Program-made: the position numbers and the translations under genes
Part shown: positions 36,503 through 45,622 of the stretch, piece after piece
Numbering within the stretch: the stretch's first letter is position 1
Layout of the letters: each line of letters starts with the position of its first letter
The notes under the pieces: generated by a model
Seen by the model: only the letters and a program-made list of their open reading frames with translations
Databases searched by the model: none
Told to the model about the DNA's origin: nothing
NCBI RefSeq assembly: GCF_002095435.2
Contig: NZ_MJEJ02000050.1
Span: 124,001-188,000, forward strand
Reading direction: 5' to 3'
From: Williamsia sp. 1138
GTDB lineage: Bacteria > Actinomycetota > Actinomycetes > Mycobacteriales > Mycobacteriaceae
Length of the DNA stretch: 64,000 nt

Positions 36503-38629
36503 ATGTCCGACTACTTCATCACCGGTGGCACCGGCTTCATCGGCCGCCGTGTTCTGCGCCTACTACTCGCCGCACTCGAGGCCGAAGAGTCACCCGGGGG
36601 CGACTCGACGGTGTTCGTGCTGGTCCGGCCGGGCTCTGTGCAGCGATTGACCACCGCGAAGGCGCACTGGCCTGGCGGCGATCGCATCACGGCCGTCGAG
36701 GGCGACCTGACCGCGCCAGATCTCGGCGTCGACACCACCGCACACGACCTGTCGAACATCGAACACGTTCTGCACCTGGGTGCGATCTACGACATGGCCG
36801 CGAGCGCCGCCGATCAGCAGAGCGCCAATGTCGACGGCACCGCCCGGGTCATCGCATTCGCACGCGAGCGCGGCGCGATGCTGCATCACGTGTCGTCGAT
36901 CGCGGTCGCGGGCGACCACGCCGGCGAGTTCACCGAAGCCGATTTCGATCTGGGACAACAATTCCCGTCTCCCTATCACCGCACCAAGTTCGAATCCGAG
37001 AGACTGGTCCGTGATGCCGAAAACCTTCGCTGGCGGGTATACCGACCTGCGATCGTGGTAGGTGATTCTGTCACCGGCGAAATGGACAAGGTCGACGGTC
37101 CGTACTACTTCTTCGGTTATCTGCGCGAACTCGGCCGGCTCCCCTCCCGATGGACAGTCCCCATGCCCGACATGGGTCTGACCAACATGGTGCCCGTCGA
37201 TTTCGTCGCCGATGCACTCGTGACCCTCATGCGGCACGATCTGGCCGAGGCACCGCCCGGCACCCCCGATCCCGGCGGTGAGGTGTTCCATCTCGTCAGT
37301 CCGCATCCCCAGACGATCACCGAGATGTACAACGCGATCGCGCCTGCCTTCGCCGGACCGCACGGCCGCGACCTGGTACCCCACCGATTCGTTGCGCCAG
37401 TCGTCGACCGCAGCTCACACGGGGTGATCCGGACCGGACGGGATCTCATCGCCCGGCAGCAGGGCATCCCGCCCGCCATCCTCGACACCCTCTCGATCCC
37501 CACGATCTTCAAGGCCGACAAAACGTTCGGAGTACTGGCCGGTTACGGGGTGGCCCTACCCGACCTGGCCGACTACGGACCCGGCCTCTGGCGGTACTGG
37601 CATGAGCACCTCGACCCCAGCCGGCACCGCCGGCGCAACCCGGCAGGGCCGCTCGCCGGATCACACATACTGATCACCGGGGGCTCGGCGGGTATCGGCA
37701 AGGAGACCGCCCGGCAATGCGTACGCAAAGGCGCCGTGGTCTTCCTGCTGGCCCGTGGCGCCGACGAACTCGAGGCGGCGGTCGATGAACTGCGGTCCGA
37801 ACAAACCGCACAGAACGGACACCGCGGCGAGGCCTACGCCTACCCCTGCGACATCACCGACAGCGAGGCGGTGAACCTCACTATCAAGGCAATCCTCACC
37901 GAACACGACCACGTCGACGTTCTCGTGAACAACGCCGGGCGCTCGATTCGACGGGCGACCATCGACGCGGTGGACCGCAATCATGATTACGAACGGACAA
38001 TGGCTGTCAATTACTTCGGCGCGGTGCACCTGACTCTGGCATTGTTGCCTCATATGAAGGAGCGCAACGTCGGGCACATCGTGAATGTGTCGAGTATCGG
38101 TGTGCAGGCGCGCGGCCCGCGCTTTGCCGCGTACGTGGCGTCGAAAGCTGCCCTGGAGGCGTTCAGCGACGTCACCGCCACCGAAACGCTCTCCGACCAC
38201 ATCACCTTCACCAACATCCACATGCCGCTGACGCGGACCAAGATGATCGCGCCCACCGAGGCGTACGACAATGCGCGGGTCCTCAGTCCACAGACGGCGG
38301 CGGCGATCGTGGTGCGGGGCATCGTCGAGAAGCCACGACGTATCGACACCCCACTGGGCACCCTCGCGCAGATCGGCCAGTTCCTCACGCCGAAGCTGAC
38401 CGGCCGACTGCATCACCAGGGTTATCTGCTCTTCCCCGATTCCGCTGCCGCCCAGGGCAAAACCGACGCCGCAGACGCCAATCGGGAAACAGGTGTGATC
38501 TCACGGGCGCACGATGTACGCGACCGCGCCCATGCACTCGCCCGACCAGCCCGCGTGGCGATGGTCGAAAGTGGCGCCCGCCGGGCGGCCCGCAAGACAC
38601 TGAACCGAATACCAGGGATTTCGTGGTAG
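36503..38629 (+). CDS. double-SDR fatty acyl-CoA reductase-like protein
   Basis: 708 aa with two Rossmann units. The N-terminal extended SDR (residues ~1-370) has YFITGGTGFIGRRVL and the YxxxK pair in PYHRTKFE, like fatty acyl-CoA reductases and male-sterility-type enzymes. The C-terminal classical SDR (~390-650) has ITGGSAGIGKETA, NNAG, and YVASK. The layout is that of mycobacterial AcrA1 (Rv3391), which reduces fatty acyl-CoA towards aldehyde or alcohol. The ATG at 36503 has an almost perfect AAGGAGG upstream; the frame is open back to 36248 but without support. The end overlaps the next gene by 7 bp. Confidence 0.85.
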   Translation: MSDYFITGGTGFIGRRVLRLLLAALEAEESPGGDSTVFVLVRPGSVQRLTTAKAHWPGGDRITAVEGDLTAPDLGVDTTAHDLSNIEHVLHLGAIYDMAASAADQQSANVDGTARVIAFARERGAMLHHVSSIAVAGDHAGEFTEADFDLGQQFPSPYHRTKFESERLVRDAENLRWRVYRPAIVVGDSVTGEMDKVDGPYYFFGYLRELGRLPSRWTVPMPDMGLTNMVPVDFVADALVTLMRHDLAEAPPGTPDPGGEVFHLVSPHPQTITEMYNAIAPAFAGPHGRDLVPHRFVAPVVDRSSHGVIRTGRDLIARQQGIPPAILDTLSIPTIFKADKTFGVLAGYGVALPDLADYGPGLWRYWHEHLDPSRHRRRNPAGPLAGSHILITGGSAGIGKETARQCVRKGAVVFLLARGADELEAAVDELRSEQTAQNGHRGEAYAYPCDITDSEAVNLTIKAILTEHDHVDVLVNNAGRSIRRATIDAVDRNHDYERTMAVNYFGAVHLTLALLPHMKERNVGHIVNVSSIGVQARGPRFAAYVASKAALEAFSDVTATETLSDHITFTNIHMPLTRTKMIAPTEAYDNARVLSPQTAAAIVVRGIVEKPRRIDTPLGTLAQIGQFLTPKLTGRLHHQGYLLFPDSAAAQGKTDAADANRETGVISRAHDVRDRAHALARPARVAMVESGARRAARKTLNRIPGISW

Positions 38630-39750
38630 CTCCTTCGGAAGATTCCCACAGCGGCGACGACACCGACCGCATCTCCAGAGTCCTGGCTGCGACCGCAGGA
38701 CTCGACACGCCATTGGCCGTGGTGGACGAAGTGGTGCTGAACGCCAACCTCGACCGGATGGCCGAGTTCGCCTCCGCCGCCGGTTTCGCGCTGAGACCAC
38801 ACGGGAAGACCCACAAGAGCCCGGAACTGGGGGCCCGTCAGATCTCCCGCGGCGCAATCGGCTTGACGGTGGCCACCGTGGGCGAGGCAGAGATCTTCGC
38901 AGCAGCCGGGGTCAGCGACCTGTTCATCGCCTATCCCCTGTGGCTCACCGAGGGCAAGGCCCGCAGGCTCCGCGCCATCATGGAACACGCAGACGTTCTA
39001 CTCGCGGTCGATTCCACTGCCGGCGCCGCCCGTCTGGCGCATCACCTGCCACACGCACGAGTCGTCGTGGAGGTCGACAGTGGTCAGCACCGCACCGGTG
39101 TTCATCCGCAGCGGGCGGGCGACATCGGGCACAGCGCCGCGGCGGCAGGTCTACAGGTCCTCGGGATCTTCACGTTTCCCGGACACAGCTACTTTCCGGG
39201 CCGACCGGTGGCCGTCGGGGTCCAGGAGGCCAACGCACTGGCGATGGCCGCCCAGTCACTGCGGGCAGTCGACATCGATCCGGTGATCCGAAGCGGTGGA
39301 TCGACACCGTCGGTGGCCCACGCCGATCCCACCGTGCTCACGGAGATCCGGCCCGGGGTCTATCCCTTCAACGATGCCCAACAGGTGGAGTTGGGTGTGT
39401 GCTCCTTGACGGATGTGGCACTGACCGTGGTGACCACGGTTGTACATCTCGACGGCAACAAAGCCGTCCTCGATGCGGGCAGCAAGGCGGTCGGAGCTGA
39501 TCACCCGGCCTGGACCACCGGGGGCGGCCGGTTGCCGGAGTTCGCCGACGCCCGCGTCTCGTCGTTGTCCGAGCACCACGCGACCGTCGACTTCACCGAT
39601 TCCGCTGAGCGACCCGGGTTGGGCGACCGGGTGCGACTGGCTCCCAATCACGTGTGTACAGCAGTCAATCTGACCGACGAATTGGTGATCGTCGACCATC
39701 ACGGCACACTGACCAGATGGCCGGTGACCGCCCGCGGGGCGAACGCATGA
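38623..39750 (+). CDS. D-serine dehydratase/D-threonine aldolase-like PLP enzyme (alanine racemase fold)
   Basis: 375 aa. The PLP lysine is Lys62 in RPHGKTHKSP, and the Zn-binding pair His343 and Cys345 in PNHVC matches that of eukaryotic-type D-serine dehydratase (DSD1) and D-threonine aldolase. RSGGSTPS is the phosphate-binding loop. It should act on a D-beta-hydroxy amino acid, cleaving or dehydrating it; I cannot choose between D-Ser and D-Thr. The GTG start overlaps the SDR stop, and its TGA overlaps the serpin ATG, so the three genes are translationally coupled. Confidence 0.82.
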   Translation: MVAPSEDSHSGDDTDRISRVLAATAGLDTPLAVVDEVVLNANLDRMAEFASAAGFALRPHGKTHKSPELGARQISRGAIGLTVATVGEAEIFAAAGVSDLFIAYPLWLTEGKARRLRAIMEHADVLLAVDSTAGAARLAHHLPHARVVVEVDSGQHRTGVHPQRAGDIGHSAAAAGLQVLGIFTFPGHSYFPGRPVAVGVQEANALAMAAQSLRAVDIDPVIRSGGSTPSVAHADPTVLTEIRPGVYPFNDAQQVELGVCSLTDVALTVVTTVVHLDGNKAVLDAGSKAVGADHPAWTTGGGRLPEFADARVSSLSEHHATVDFTDSAERPGLGDRVRLAPNHVCTAVNLTDELVIVDHHGTLTRWPVTARGANA

Positions 39751-41012
39751 AGCCGATCTGGGCGGTGGTCATCGCCGCCGCACTGACTGTCACCGCGTGC
39801 GCGCAAGGCGCGGAGGCGACTTCCACTGCGCAACTGACCAAGGCCTCCGGAGTTCGTTTCGACGAAATCGGTATCGACGAAGTACGCACCGCCGCAAACG
39901 AACTGGTCGAGGGCACCACCGAGTTCGGTATCGACATGTTGCGGCAGACCGGGCTGGATGTCAACAAGGTGGTTTCACCGTGGGGTGCGATGCTCGCACT
40001 GCAGATGCTGCGCGCCGGCGCGGGTGGCACCACCGCCGCCGAACTCGATGCGGCGCTCGGCGCGACCGATGACGACGCCATCGCGGCGATGATCGGTCAG
40101 CTCGACCGGATCGACGGCAATCCCGGCGACGTCGACAAAGAGAACCCTCCGACGCCACCGGTGTTTCACGAGGCCACCGGGATCTTCATCGACGAGTCAC
40201 TCGATGTGGGTCAGGACTACCTCGCGACCCTGGGGCGCGTGTTCGACAGTGGCGTCTACCCGGTCGATTTCGCGGCGTCGCAGACGGAGGCGGCCATCAA
40301 CAGGTGGTTGTCGATCAACACCGGTGGCCAGATCTCCGAAACCCCGACGACCTACGATCCCGACACGGTGATCAGTCTGCTGTCCACCGTGTTCCTCGCC
40401 GCCGCGTGGGAGCAGCCGTTCTCCCCGGCATCGACCGCCCCCGCTGATTTCACGTCCGCGAACGGCGAGATCGGTGAAGTCGACATGATGAACGCAGTTG
40501 TCACCGTGCCGTTCGGTCGTGGAGCAGGCTGGACCGGAGTGCAACTGCCGTACTCGGCCGGCCTGGCGATGCAGGTGTTCCTGCCTGAGGCGGGCATGGA
40601 CACCTTCTTCACCGATGCGGCACTCTCAAACGCCTCCGATGCCCTGCGGGGGGCGCCGCAGACGTTGACCAAGGTGAGGCTGCCGAAGTGGGATATCAAG
40701 ACATCGGTGGACCTGAAGGCCGTTCTGCAACAGCTCGGTGTTCGCGATCTGTTCGGTGACGCAGCCGATCTGACAGCGATCAGTCCGCAACTCGCGGTCA
40801 CGGCAGCAGCTCAGGACAGCACCATCACTGTGGGAGAAAAGGGAACCCTCGCGGCATCGGTCACCCAGATCGACGTCGGCGTCACTGCGTTGCCGCCGCA
40901 GGAACCCGCCGAGTTCTTTGTCGCGAACCGGCCTTTCGTCTTTCAGATCATAGACACCGCAACAGGTTTACCACTCTTTCTCGGTACGCTCTCTCGGCCC
41001 GACAGGCAGTGA
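39747..41012 (+). CDS. serpin-family lipoprotein (serine protease inhibitor)
   Basis: 421 aa. Lipobox TVTAC with Cys18 predicts membrane anchoring outside the cell. Serpin landmarks: VVSPWGAMLALQMLRAGAGG (the s-P-x-S-helix B region), LLSTVFLAAAWEQPF, and the C-terminal signature FVANRPFVFQIIDTATGLPLF in parts. The hinge before the reactive-centre loop reads GEKGTLAAS (363-371), close to the small-residue hinge of inhibitory serpins. The loop continues VTQIDVGVTALPP. The ATG overlaps the preceding TGA. The target protease is unknown. Confidence 0.85.
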   Translation: MKPIWAVVIAAALTVTACAQGAEATSTAQLTKASGVRFDEIGIDEVRTAANELVEGTTEFGIDMLRQTGLDVNKVVSPWGAMLALQMLRAGAGGTTAAELDAALGATDDDAIAAMIGQLDRIDGNPGDVDKENPPTPPVFHEATGIFIDESLDVGQDYLATLGRVFDSGVYPVDFAASQTEAAINRWLSINTGGQISETPTTYDPDTVISLLSTVFLAAAWEQPFSPASTAPADFTSANGEIGEVDMMNAVVTVPFGRGAGWTGVQLPYSAGLAMQVFLPEAGMDTFFTDAALSNASDALRGAPQTLTKVRLPKWDIKTSVDLKAVLQQLGVRDLFGDAADLTAISPQLAVTAAAQDSTITVGEKGTLAASVTQIDVGVTALPPQEPAEFFVANRPFVFQIIDTATGLPLFLGTLSRPDRQ

Positions 41013-41020
41013 TTTCTCAA

Positions 41021-41082
41021 ACGCTCCAGAATTACGAGGACGCTCCACATATTTGTGGCGCGTCTTCGTAAAGCTGGAGCGT
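41021..41082. terminator. large hairpin between convergent serpin and imuB genes
   Basis: ACGCTCCAG (41021-41029) pairs with CTGGAGCGT (41074-41082). TTACGAGGACGC pairs with GCGTCTTCGTAA with one G-T pair, and CCACA pairs with TGTGG around a TATT loop. That is ~26 pairs with only small internal mismatches. Its place 8 bp after one stop codon and 13 bp from the other suggests a bidirectional terminator, although no long T-tract follows. A small mobile palindromic element is the alternative. Confidence 0.6.
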
Positions 41083-41095
41083 CTTCGTCGGGGGG

Positions 41096-42676
41096 CTACT
41101 CGTACACCCCTTCCACCGTCCACTGCCCCTGCTGATAGTGCAGTAGCAGCGCCCGCGAATCTTCGAGCAGCACCTGAGCTCTGGCATACGAACCACCGTG
41201 TGAGCCTGCTTCCGACTCGGACCACCATCGCTCGTCGGTGGCCCAGGGACCGGCCCACCAGTTCAGCCGCCAGGTCCGGCTGCCCCAGGTGAGACTGGCC
41301 GGTTCCCCGGTGAAACCACCACGTCCGGTGACCTCCACCGGATGATCCTCGGCGTCTCGCACACTCACCGGCGCCATCGGCAGTATGGATGGGGACGGAC
41401 CCGGCACCCGTCCCGGCCACGGCGCCTGCGGGTCTGCCGCGGGTACGAGTTCGTCACCCAACGGCACCAGGGTGATCTGTTGTCCGGGACCACGGCCACC
41501 ACTGCGCAGGGGTATCTGCACCCGATCTCCACCGAGCAACCCCTGCACCCGCACGAGAGCCCGGCGCACCCGTTCGGCCACTTCCCCGTCCCCGCCGGTA
41601 AGTCCACCACCTGTGAAACCCAACTGCAATGCGCCCGAACTGATCACCTCCACCGGGTCGAGACGCAGCAACACCACCGGCCCATCCGGCCGGTCCGCGG
41701 CATTGCGCCCGGACAGCCAGCCCTCCAGTTGCCAGCGGATCCTGTCGGCCGTCGCGTCGGGAGTGAGCGGATTGGCACAGCGCCAGGTTCGGGAGTACTC
41801 GCGGCCACTGTCGGTGACCGCCTGCACGGTGAGCCGGGTGCAGGCCACCGACGCCGCCGCCAGCACATCGTGTAGCTGTGCCGACAGCCGGCGTCCGATG
41901 AACGCCGCAGCGTCCACCCGATCCACGGGCGGGTCGCACTGGTGCTCCACCACCAGGTCCGGTGGGGGCGCCTGACCGGACGGCGGACGCTGCGGCATGG
42001 CCCGGGCCGTGCGGTGGGCGTAGATGGCGTCGGCCCCGAATCGGGTGGCCACGTCCGCGGCCGACAGACCGGCGAAGTCGCCGATTGTCCGAAGTCCCAT
42101 CCGCCACAACAGGTCGACCAGCGCGAGGCGATCATCTGCGCACATGCTGGGCTCCACCGCCAATTCGGAGATGCGCAGTGGAGCAAGGAAATCAGCGCCT
42201 GCACCCACGGGGATCACCATGCCCCGCCGGGCGGCGATGATCGCGGTGAAGAGCTCGTCGGCGATCCCGACCTGGGATTCGATACCGCACGCGGAGACGA
42301 TGTCCGTCAGTTTCTCTGCGGCGATCTCCTCACTGCCGAAATACCGTGCGACACCGCGCGCAGGCAATACCAGCAGACCGGGTCGCAGGACCTCCACGAG
42401 AGGAATCAGCTCGGCCACCGCTGCCACCACCGGCTCGAACAACCGGGCGTCACGGCACTGATCGTTGTCGGCCACCGTCAACTGCGGACACCTGGCCTGG
42501 GCATCACGTTTACGCATGTCCCGGCGCACCCCCAACGCCCGCGCCGACGCCGAGCACGCGATCACCCGCCCTGCCCCCAGCACCGCGACCGGCTGATCAG
42601 GAGAGAGGTCGATGTCCGACGCCGCGGCCACCGCCGGCCAATCCGGACACCAGAGACCGAACACCCGACCGCTCAC
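41096..42676 (-). CDS. imuB: ImuB, catalytically inactive Y-family polymerase-like hub of the mutasome
   Basis: 526 aa. The opening GRVFGLWCPDWPAVAAA is a Y-family polymerase start in which the metal-binding Asp/Glu are replaced. LVVLPARGVARYFGSEE-like and MGLRTIGDFAGLSAADVATRFG follow as palm and finger/HhH parts. In M. tuberculosis ImuB recruits DnaE2 and the beta clamp through QLPLWG; the equivalent position here reads QLGFTG (351-356). It overlaps imuA' by 4 bp. It should act as a scaffold, not a polymerase. Confidence 0.9.
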   Translation of the reverse strand: MSGRVFGLWCPDWPAVAAASDIDLSPDQPVAVLGAGRVIACSASARALGVRRDMRKRDAQARCPQLTVADNDQCRDARLFEPVVAAVAELIPLVEVLRPGLLVLPARGVARYFGSEEIAAEKLTDIVSACGIESQVGIADELFTAIIAARRGMVIPVGAGADFLAPLRISELAVEPSMCADDRLALVDLLWRMGLRTIGDFAGLSAADVATRFGADAIYAHRTARAMPQRPPSGQAPPPDLVVEHQCDPPVDRVDAAAFIGRRLSAQLHDVLAAASVACTRLTVQAVTDSGREYSRTWRCANPLTPDATADRIRWQLEGWLSGRNAADRPDGPVVLLRLDPVEVISSGALQLGFTGGGLTGGDGEVAERVRRALVRVQGLLGGDRVQIPLRSGGRGPGQQITLVPLGDELVPAADPQAPWPGRVPGPSPSILPMAPVSVRDAEDHPVEVTGRGGFTGEPASLTWGSRTWRLNWWAGPWATDERWWSESEAGSHGGSYARAQVLLEDSRALLLHYQQGQWTVEGVYE

Positions 42677-43470
42677 AGCGCCACCTTCATGGTGTCCGAC
42701 TCGCGCGACGCAGCAACCGAATCATGCTGCTCGGCAACGGCGTCCACCAACTGCACTCGTCCCCCGCTGTCGACCACATCGAGTCGGGTACTGGCACCGG
42801 AAAAGCCACGCCCCACCGAGCGCACCGTCAACGACACCCCACCGAGGCGGCCGTAACCACGCCGCCGTGCAACAGGCTGATGCCGGTAATCGCAGACCCT
42901 CGACTGCAGCTTGACATGCGCCCCCGACCAGGTGCCGTCGGTGACCACCAGGACTGCGCCTTTACTGCGCGCACGAGCCATCACCACGCGACTGCGGGAC
43001 GGCGGCACCGAGATGCCACCGAGTCCGGCCACCACCAGATCGAGCCCGTCGAGCAGCACCGCGGCGATCTCGACGGGATCTGGGCCGGGATCTGGTATCA
43101 CCGCGATCCTCGACAGATCACCACCCATCTCCACCACCCCCAGCAAGCACAGTTGCGGCTGTCCGATCACCGCAACATGTCCGCCGTCAGCACTCACCTG
43201 GGCGATCAGTGAGAGCAACAGTGAACGCGCTCCTTCCAGCGCCACCACCGTGCCCCTCACCAACCCCGCCGCAGGCAACAACTGTTCGAGCGCAGGCGGG
43301 ACAGCAAGCCGATCCCGATCGGAGTACTTCTCCTGCGGCGTCGTCACTGCCGACATCTGACGTTGTGGCACAATTGATTCCGGTCGCGCCCTGGTGGTTG
43401 CCGAAGCCAGGGTCTGCCGCAACATCGCCAGCTTCGCAGCCTTGTCCGGGACTGTCTCCATCACCCGCAT
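42673..43470 (-). CDS. imuA': ImuA' mutasome protein (RecA-like)
   Basis: 265 aa accessory factor of DnaE2-dependent mutagenesis. RecA-related text includes LLPAAGLVRGTVVALEGARSLLLSLIAQ, where the Walker A Gly/Lys is degenerate, so ATP binding is doubtful, as in other ImuA' proteins. It precedes imuB with a 4-bp overlap. A LexA-like box lies 68 bp upstream. Confidence 0.9.
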   Translation of the reverse strand: MRVMETVPDKAAKLAMLRQTLASATTRARPESIVPQRQMSAVTTPQEKYSDRDRLAVPPALEQLLPAAGLVRGTVVALEGARSLLLSLIAQVSADGGHVAVIGQPQLCLLGVVEMGGDLSRIAVIPDPGPDPVEIAAVLLDGLDLVVAGLGGISVPPSRSRVVMARARSKGAVLVVTDGTWSGAHVKLQSRVCDYRHQPVARRRGYGRLGGVSLTVRSVGRGFSGASTRLDVVDSGGRVQLVDAVAEQHDSVAASRESDTMKVAL

Positions 43471-43537
43471 CGCACCTCCAGATCACTCCTCACCGAGATG
43501 AGGAAGCGGCTCAGGGAAGGTGGGCCACCGTCAGAAC

Positions 43538-43553
43538 TCGAACACATTTTCGA
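43538..43553. promoter_or_regulatory. SOS box (LexA site) of imuA'-imuB
   Basis: TCGAACACATTTTCGA matches TCGAAC-N4-GTTCGA with one change. It lies 68 bp upstream of the imuA' ATG and ~134 bp from the divergent kinase gene. Same type of site as in front of dnaE2, so the two mutasome units should be co-induced by DNA damage. Confidence 0.78.
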
Positions 43554-43686
43554 ACTTTCTGAGCGTAGGACAGCCCTCCGACAAGCGTCAACATCGACCG
43601 GCGCGTCGGCCAGATTTGTCTGGGCGAGTCGCACACACCAGGCACACCGTCCACTTGAGCCTCATCAGTCCACTAAGGTCGGACAC

Positions 43687-44874
43687 GTGAGCGCCTCCGC
43701 ATACCGCGTTCCCGGCCCGGACTATCTGGTCGCCGGGCGCTACCGGCTGCGCTCGAAGATCGGTGGCGGCGGCATGGGCGCCGTGTGGCTGGCCCACGAC
43801 ACCTTGCTCGACCGCGAGGTCGCCGTCAAACAGGTCCTCTCGGTGGCAGGCATGACCGAGGACTCAGCCGCCCAGATGCGCCAGCGGGCGATGCGTGAGG
43901 GCCGGATCGCCGCCAGGCTCAGTCACCGCAACGCCATCGCCATGCACGATGTGGCCCTGGAGTCGGGCGAACCATGGCTGGTGATGGAGTACCTGCCCTC
44001 GCGCAGTGTGGCCGAGATCCTTCATCAGACCGGCACCCTGCCCGTGCACCAGGTCGCGCAGATCGGCGCCCAGATCGCGGATGCGATGACAGAGGCACAC
44101 GCCGCCGGGATCCTGCATCGCGACATCAAGCCGGGCAACATCCTGATCGCCGAAGGCCGCAATGCCGGCCTGGTCAAACTCACCGACTTCGGCATCTCCC
44201 GATCCAAAGACGACGTACAACTCACCCAGACCGGGGTCATCACCGGCACCCCGGCATATTTTGCGCCGGAGGTCGCCCGCGGCGACGATCCCTCCGAGGC
44301 ATCAGACGTCTATTCGCTCGGCTCCACGCTCTTCACCGCCACCGAAGGTGAGCCACCCTTCGGCATCGACGACAATTCGCTGGTCCTCCTGCACCGGGTG
44401 GCAAGGGGCGAGATCAACCCGCCGAAACGGTCGGGTCACCTCGAAGGCGCACTGCTCGCGATGCTCGAACCCAGCCCTGCCCGCCGCCCGACCATGGCCG
44501 AGGTTCGCGACCGGCTCGCACAGGTGGCCGCGGGCGACAACGGCAACACGGCGATGATCCTGGCAAGTCCGCTCGATCGCACCTCATCGAACCGGCCGCA
44601 ACGCCCCCCGACCCGGCGCATCCCCACCACCACCGAGTCCGGCCTCCCCGCTGTCACGCCATCCGGCGCAGCACGGCAGGATGCCCCGCACCCCTATCCA
44701 CCCGTCGCCCCCGACCCCTGGCAGGTCACCCAGCACTCGCAACCGTCGTATCCCGTCTTCGGGCAGCAACCACCACAGCAGCAGTCACGGCACCTCGGCC
44801 TCGCCGCCGCGGTGTTCCTGGTCTTCGTGGTGCTCGCGGCGATCGCCATCACCTTGATCGCAGTCATCCGCTGA
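43687..44874 (+). CDS. serine/threonine protein kinase, single-pass membrane protein
   Basis: 395 aa from the GTG at 43687; the open frame upstream runs through the SOS promoter region and is not coding. Gly-rich loop IGGGGMGAVW, ATP Lys48, catalytic HRD (Asp146) in LHRDIKPGN, DFG at 167-169, and APEV are all intact, so it should be active. A Pro/Gln-rich juxtamembrane stretch leads to one C-terminal helix (LAAAVFLVFVVLAAIAITLIAVI) that ends the protein, with no extracellular sensor domain. Substrates unknown. Confidence 0.92.
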   Translation: MSASAYRVPGPDYLVAGRYRLRSKIGGGGMGAVWLAHDTLLDREVAVKQVLSVAGMTEDSAAQMRQRAMREGRIAARLSHRNAIAMHDVALESGEPWLVMEYLPSRSVAEILHQTGTLPVHQVAQIGAQIADAMTEAHAAGILHRDIKPGNILIAEGRNAGLVKLTDFGISRSKDDVQLTQTGVITGTPAYFAPEVARGDDPSEASDVYSLGSTLFTATEGEPPFGIDDNSLVLLHRVARGEINPPKRSGHLEGALLAMLEPSPARRPTMAEVRDRLAQVAAGDNGNTAMILASPLDRTSSNRPQRPPTRRIPTTTESGLPAVTPSGAARQDAPHPYPPVAPDPWQVTQHSQPSYPVFGQQPPQQQSRHLGLAAAVFLVFVVLAAIAITLIAVIR

Positions 44875-44890
44875 ACAAACCCAGCCGACC

Positions 44891-44928
44891 CAGGCACACC
44901 CAGGTGTTGCAACACCTGGGTCTGCCTG
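44891..44928. terminator. bidirectional palindromic terminator
   Basis: A perfect loop-free 22-bp palindrome with half-site CCCAGGTGTTG spans 44899-44920. An outer CAGGCA/TGCCTG pair extends the stem to about 44891-44928. It sits between the kinase (ending 44874) and the convergent response regulator (ending 44951). No T-run is present. Confidence 0.6.
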
Positions 44929-44950
44929 GAGTACCTGGGTTTATGCGGAA

Positions 44951-45622
44951 CTAACTGATGTGGCGGTTGGCAGCCCAGCGGGTCAGCGCATTTCGGTTGG
45001 ACTGCTGAGTCTTTCGCAGCACATTCGATGCATGTGTCTCGACCGTCTTGATGGAGATCACCAGATCCTCGGCGATCTCACGGTAGGTGAAACCGCGGGC
45101 GAGCAGTCGCAAGACCTCCATCTCCCGGGGCGTCAGGGAATCGAGTTCCGGGTCGAGATGGGGTTCGGGTAACGGAGAACGCCCTGTGAAGGAGTCGAGT
45201 ACGAACCCGGCGAGCCGCGGGCTGAACACCGCATCCCCGTCGGCCACGCGCCGCACCGAATCGGCGAGCTCCGGACCACCGATCGTCTTGGTCACGTAGC
45301 CGCGTGCCCCGGCCCGGATCGTCGCGATCACGTCTTCGGCGGCATCAGACACACTGAGCGCCAAGAACACCGGGGCCTTCTCGGGGGCTGCGTCGGCAAT
45401 CCCCCGGAGCACCGCGATGCCTCCGCCGGCGGGCATGTGCACGTCGAGGAGCACCACATCAGGACTCGACTGCAGGATCCCGGTGACTGCATCGGCCACC
45501 GCACCGGCCTCGCCGACCACCTGCATGTCGATCTCCGAGGCAAGCTCGGCTCGCACCCCCGAACGGAACACACCGTGGTCGTCCACCAAGAACACCCGAT
45601 ACGGCTCGCTTCGCCCGGTCAT
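44951..45622 (-). CDS. NarL/LuxR-type response regulator
   Basis: 223 aa. Receiver domain with phospho-acceptor Asp in VVLLDVHMPAGG and the conserved Lys in GYVTKTIGG. The C-terminal LuxR HTH reads LTPREMEVLRLLARGF and ISIKTVETHASNVLRK. The start overlaps the histidine kinase stop by 4 bp. It should be phosphorylated by that kinase and control the divergent PspC/LiaF-like genes. Confidence 0.94.
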   Translation of the reverse strand: MTGRSEPYRVFLVDDHGVFRSGVRAELASEIDMQVVGEAGAVADAVTGILQSSPDVVLLDVHMPAGGGIAVLRGIADAAPEKAPVFLALSVSDAAEDVIATIRAGARGYVTKTIGGPELADSVRRVADGDAVFSPRLAGFVLDSFTGRSPLPEPHLDPELDSLTPREMEVLRLLARGFTYREIAEDLVISIKTVETHASNVLRKTQQSNRNALTRWAANRHIS

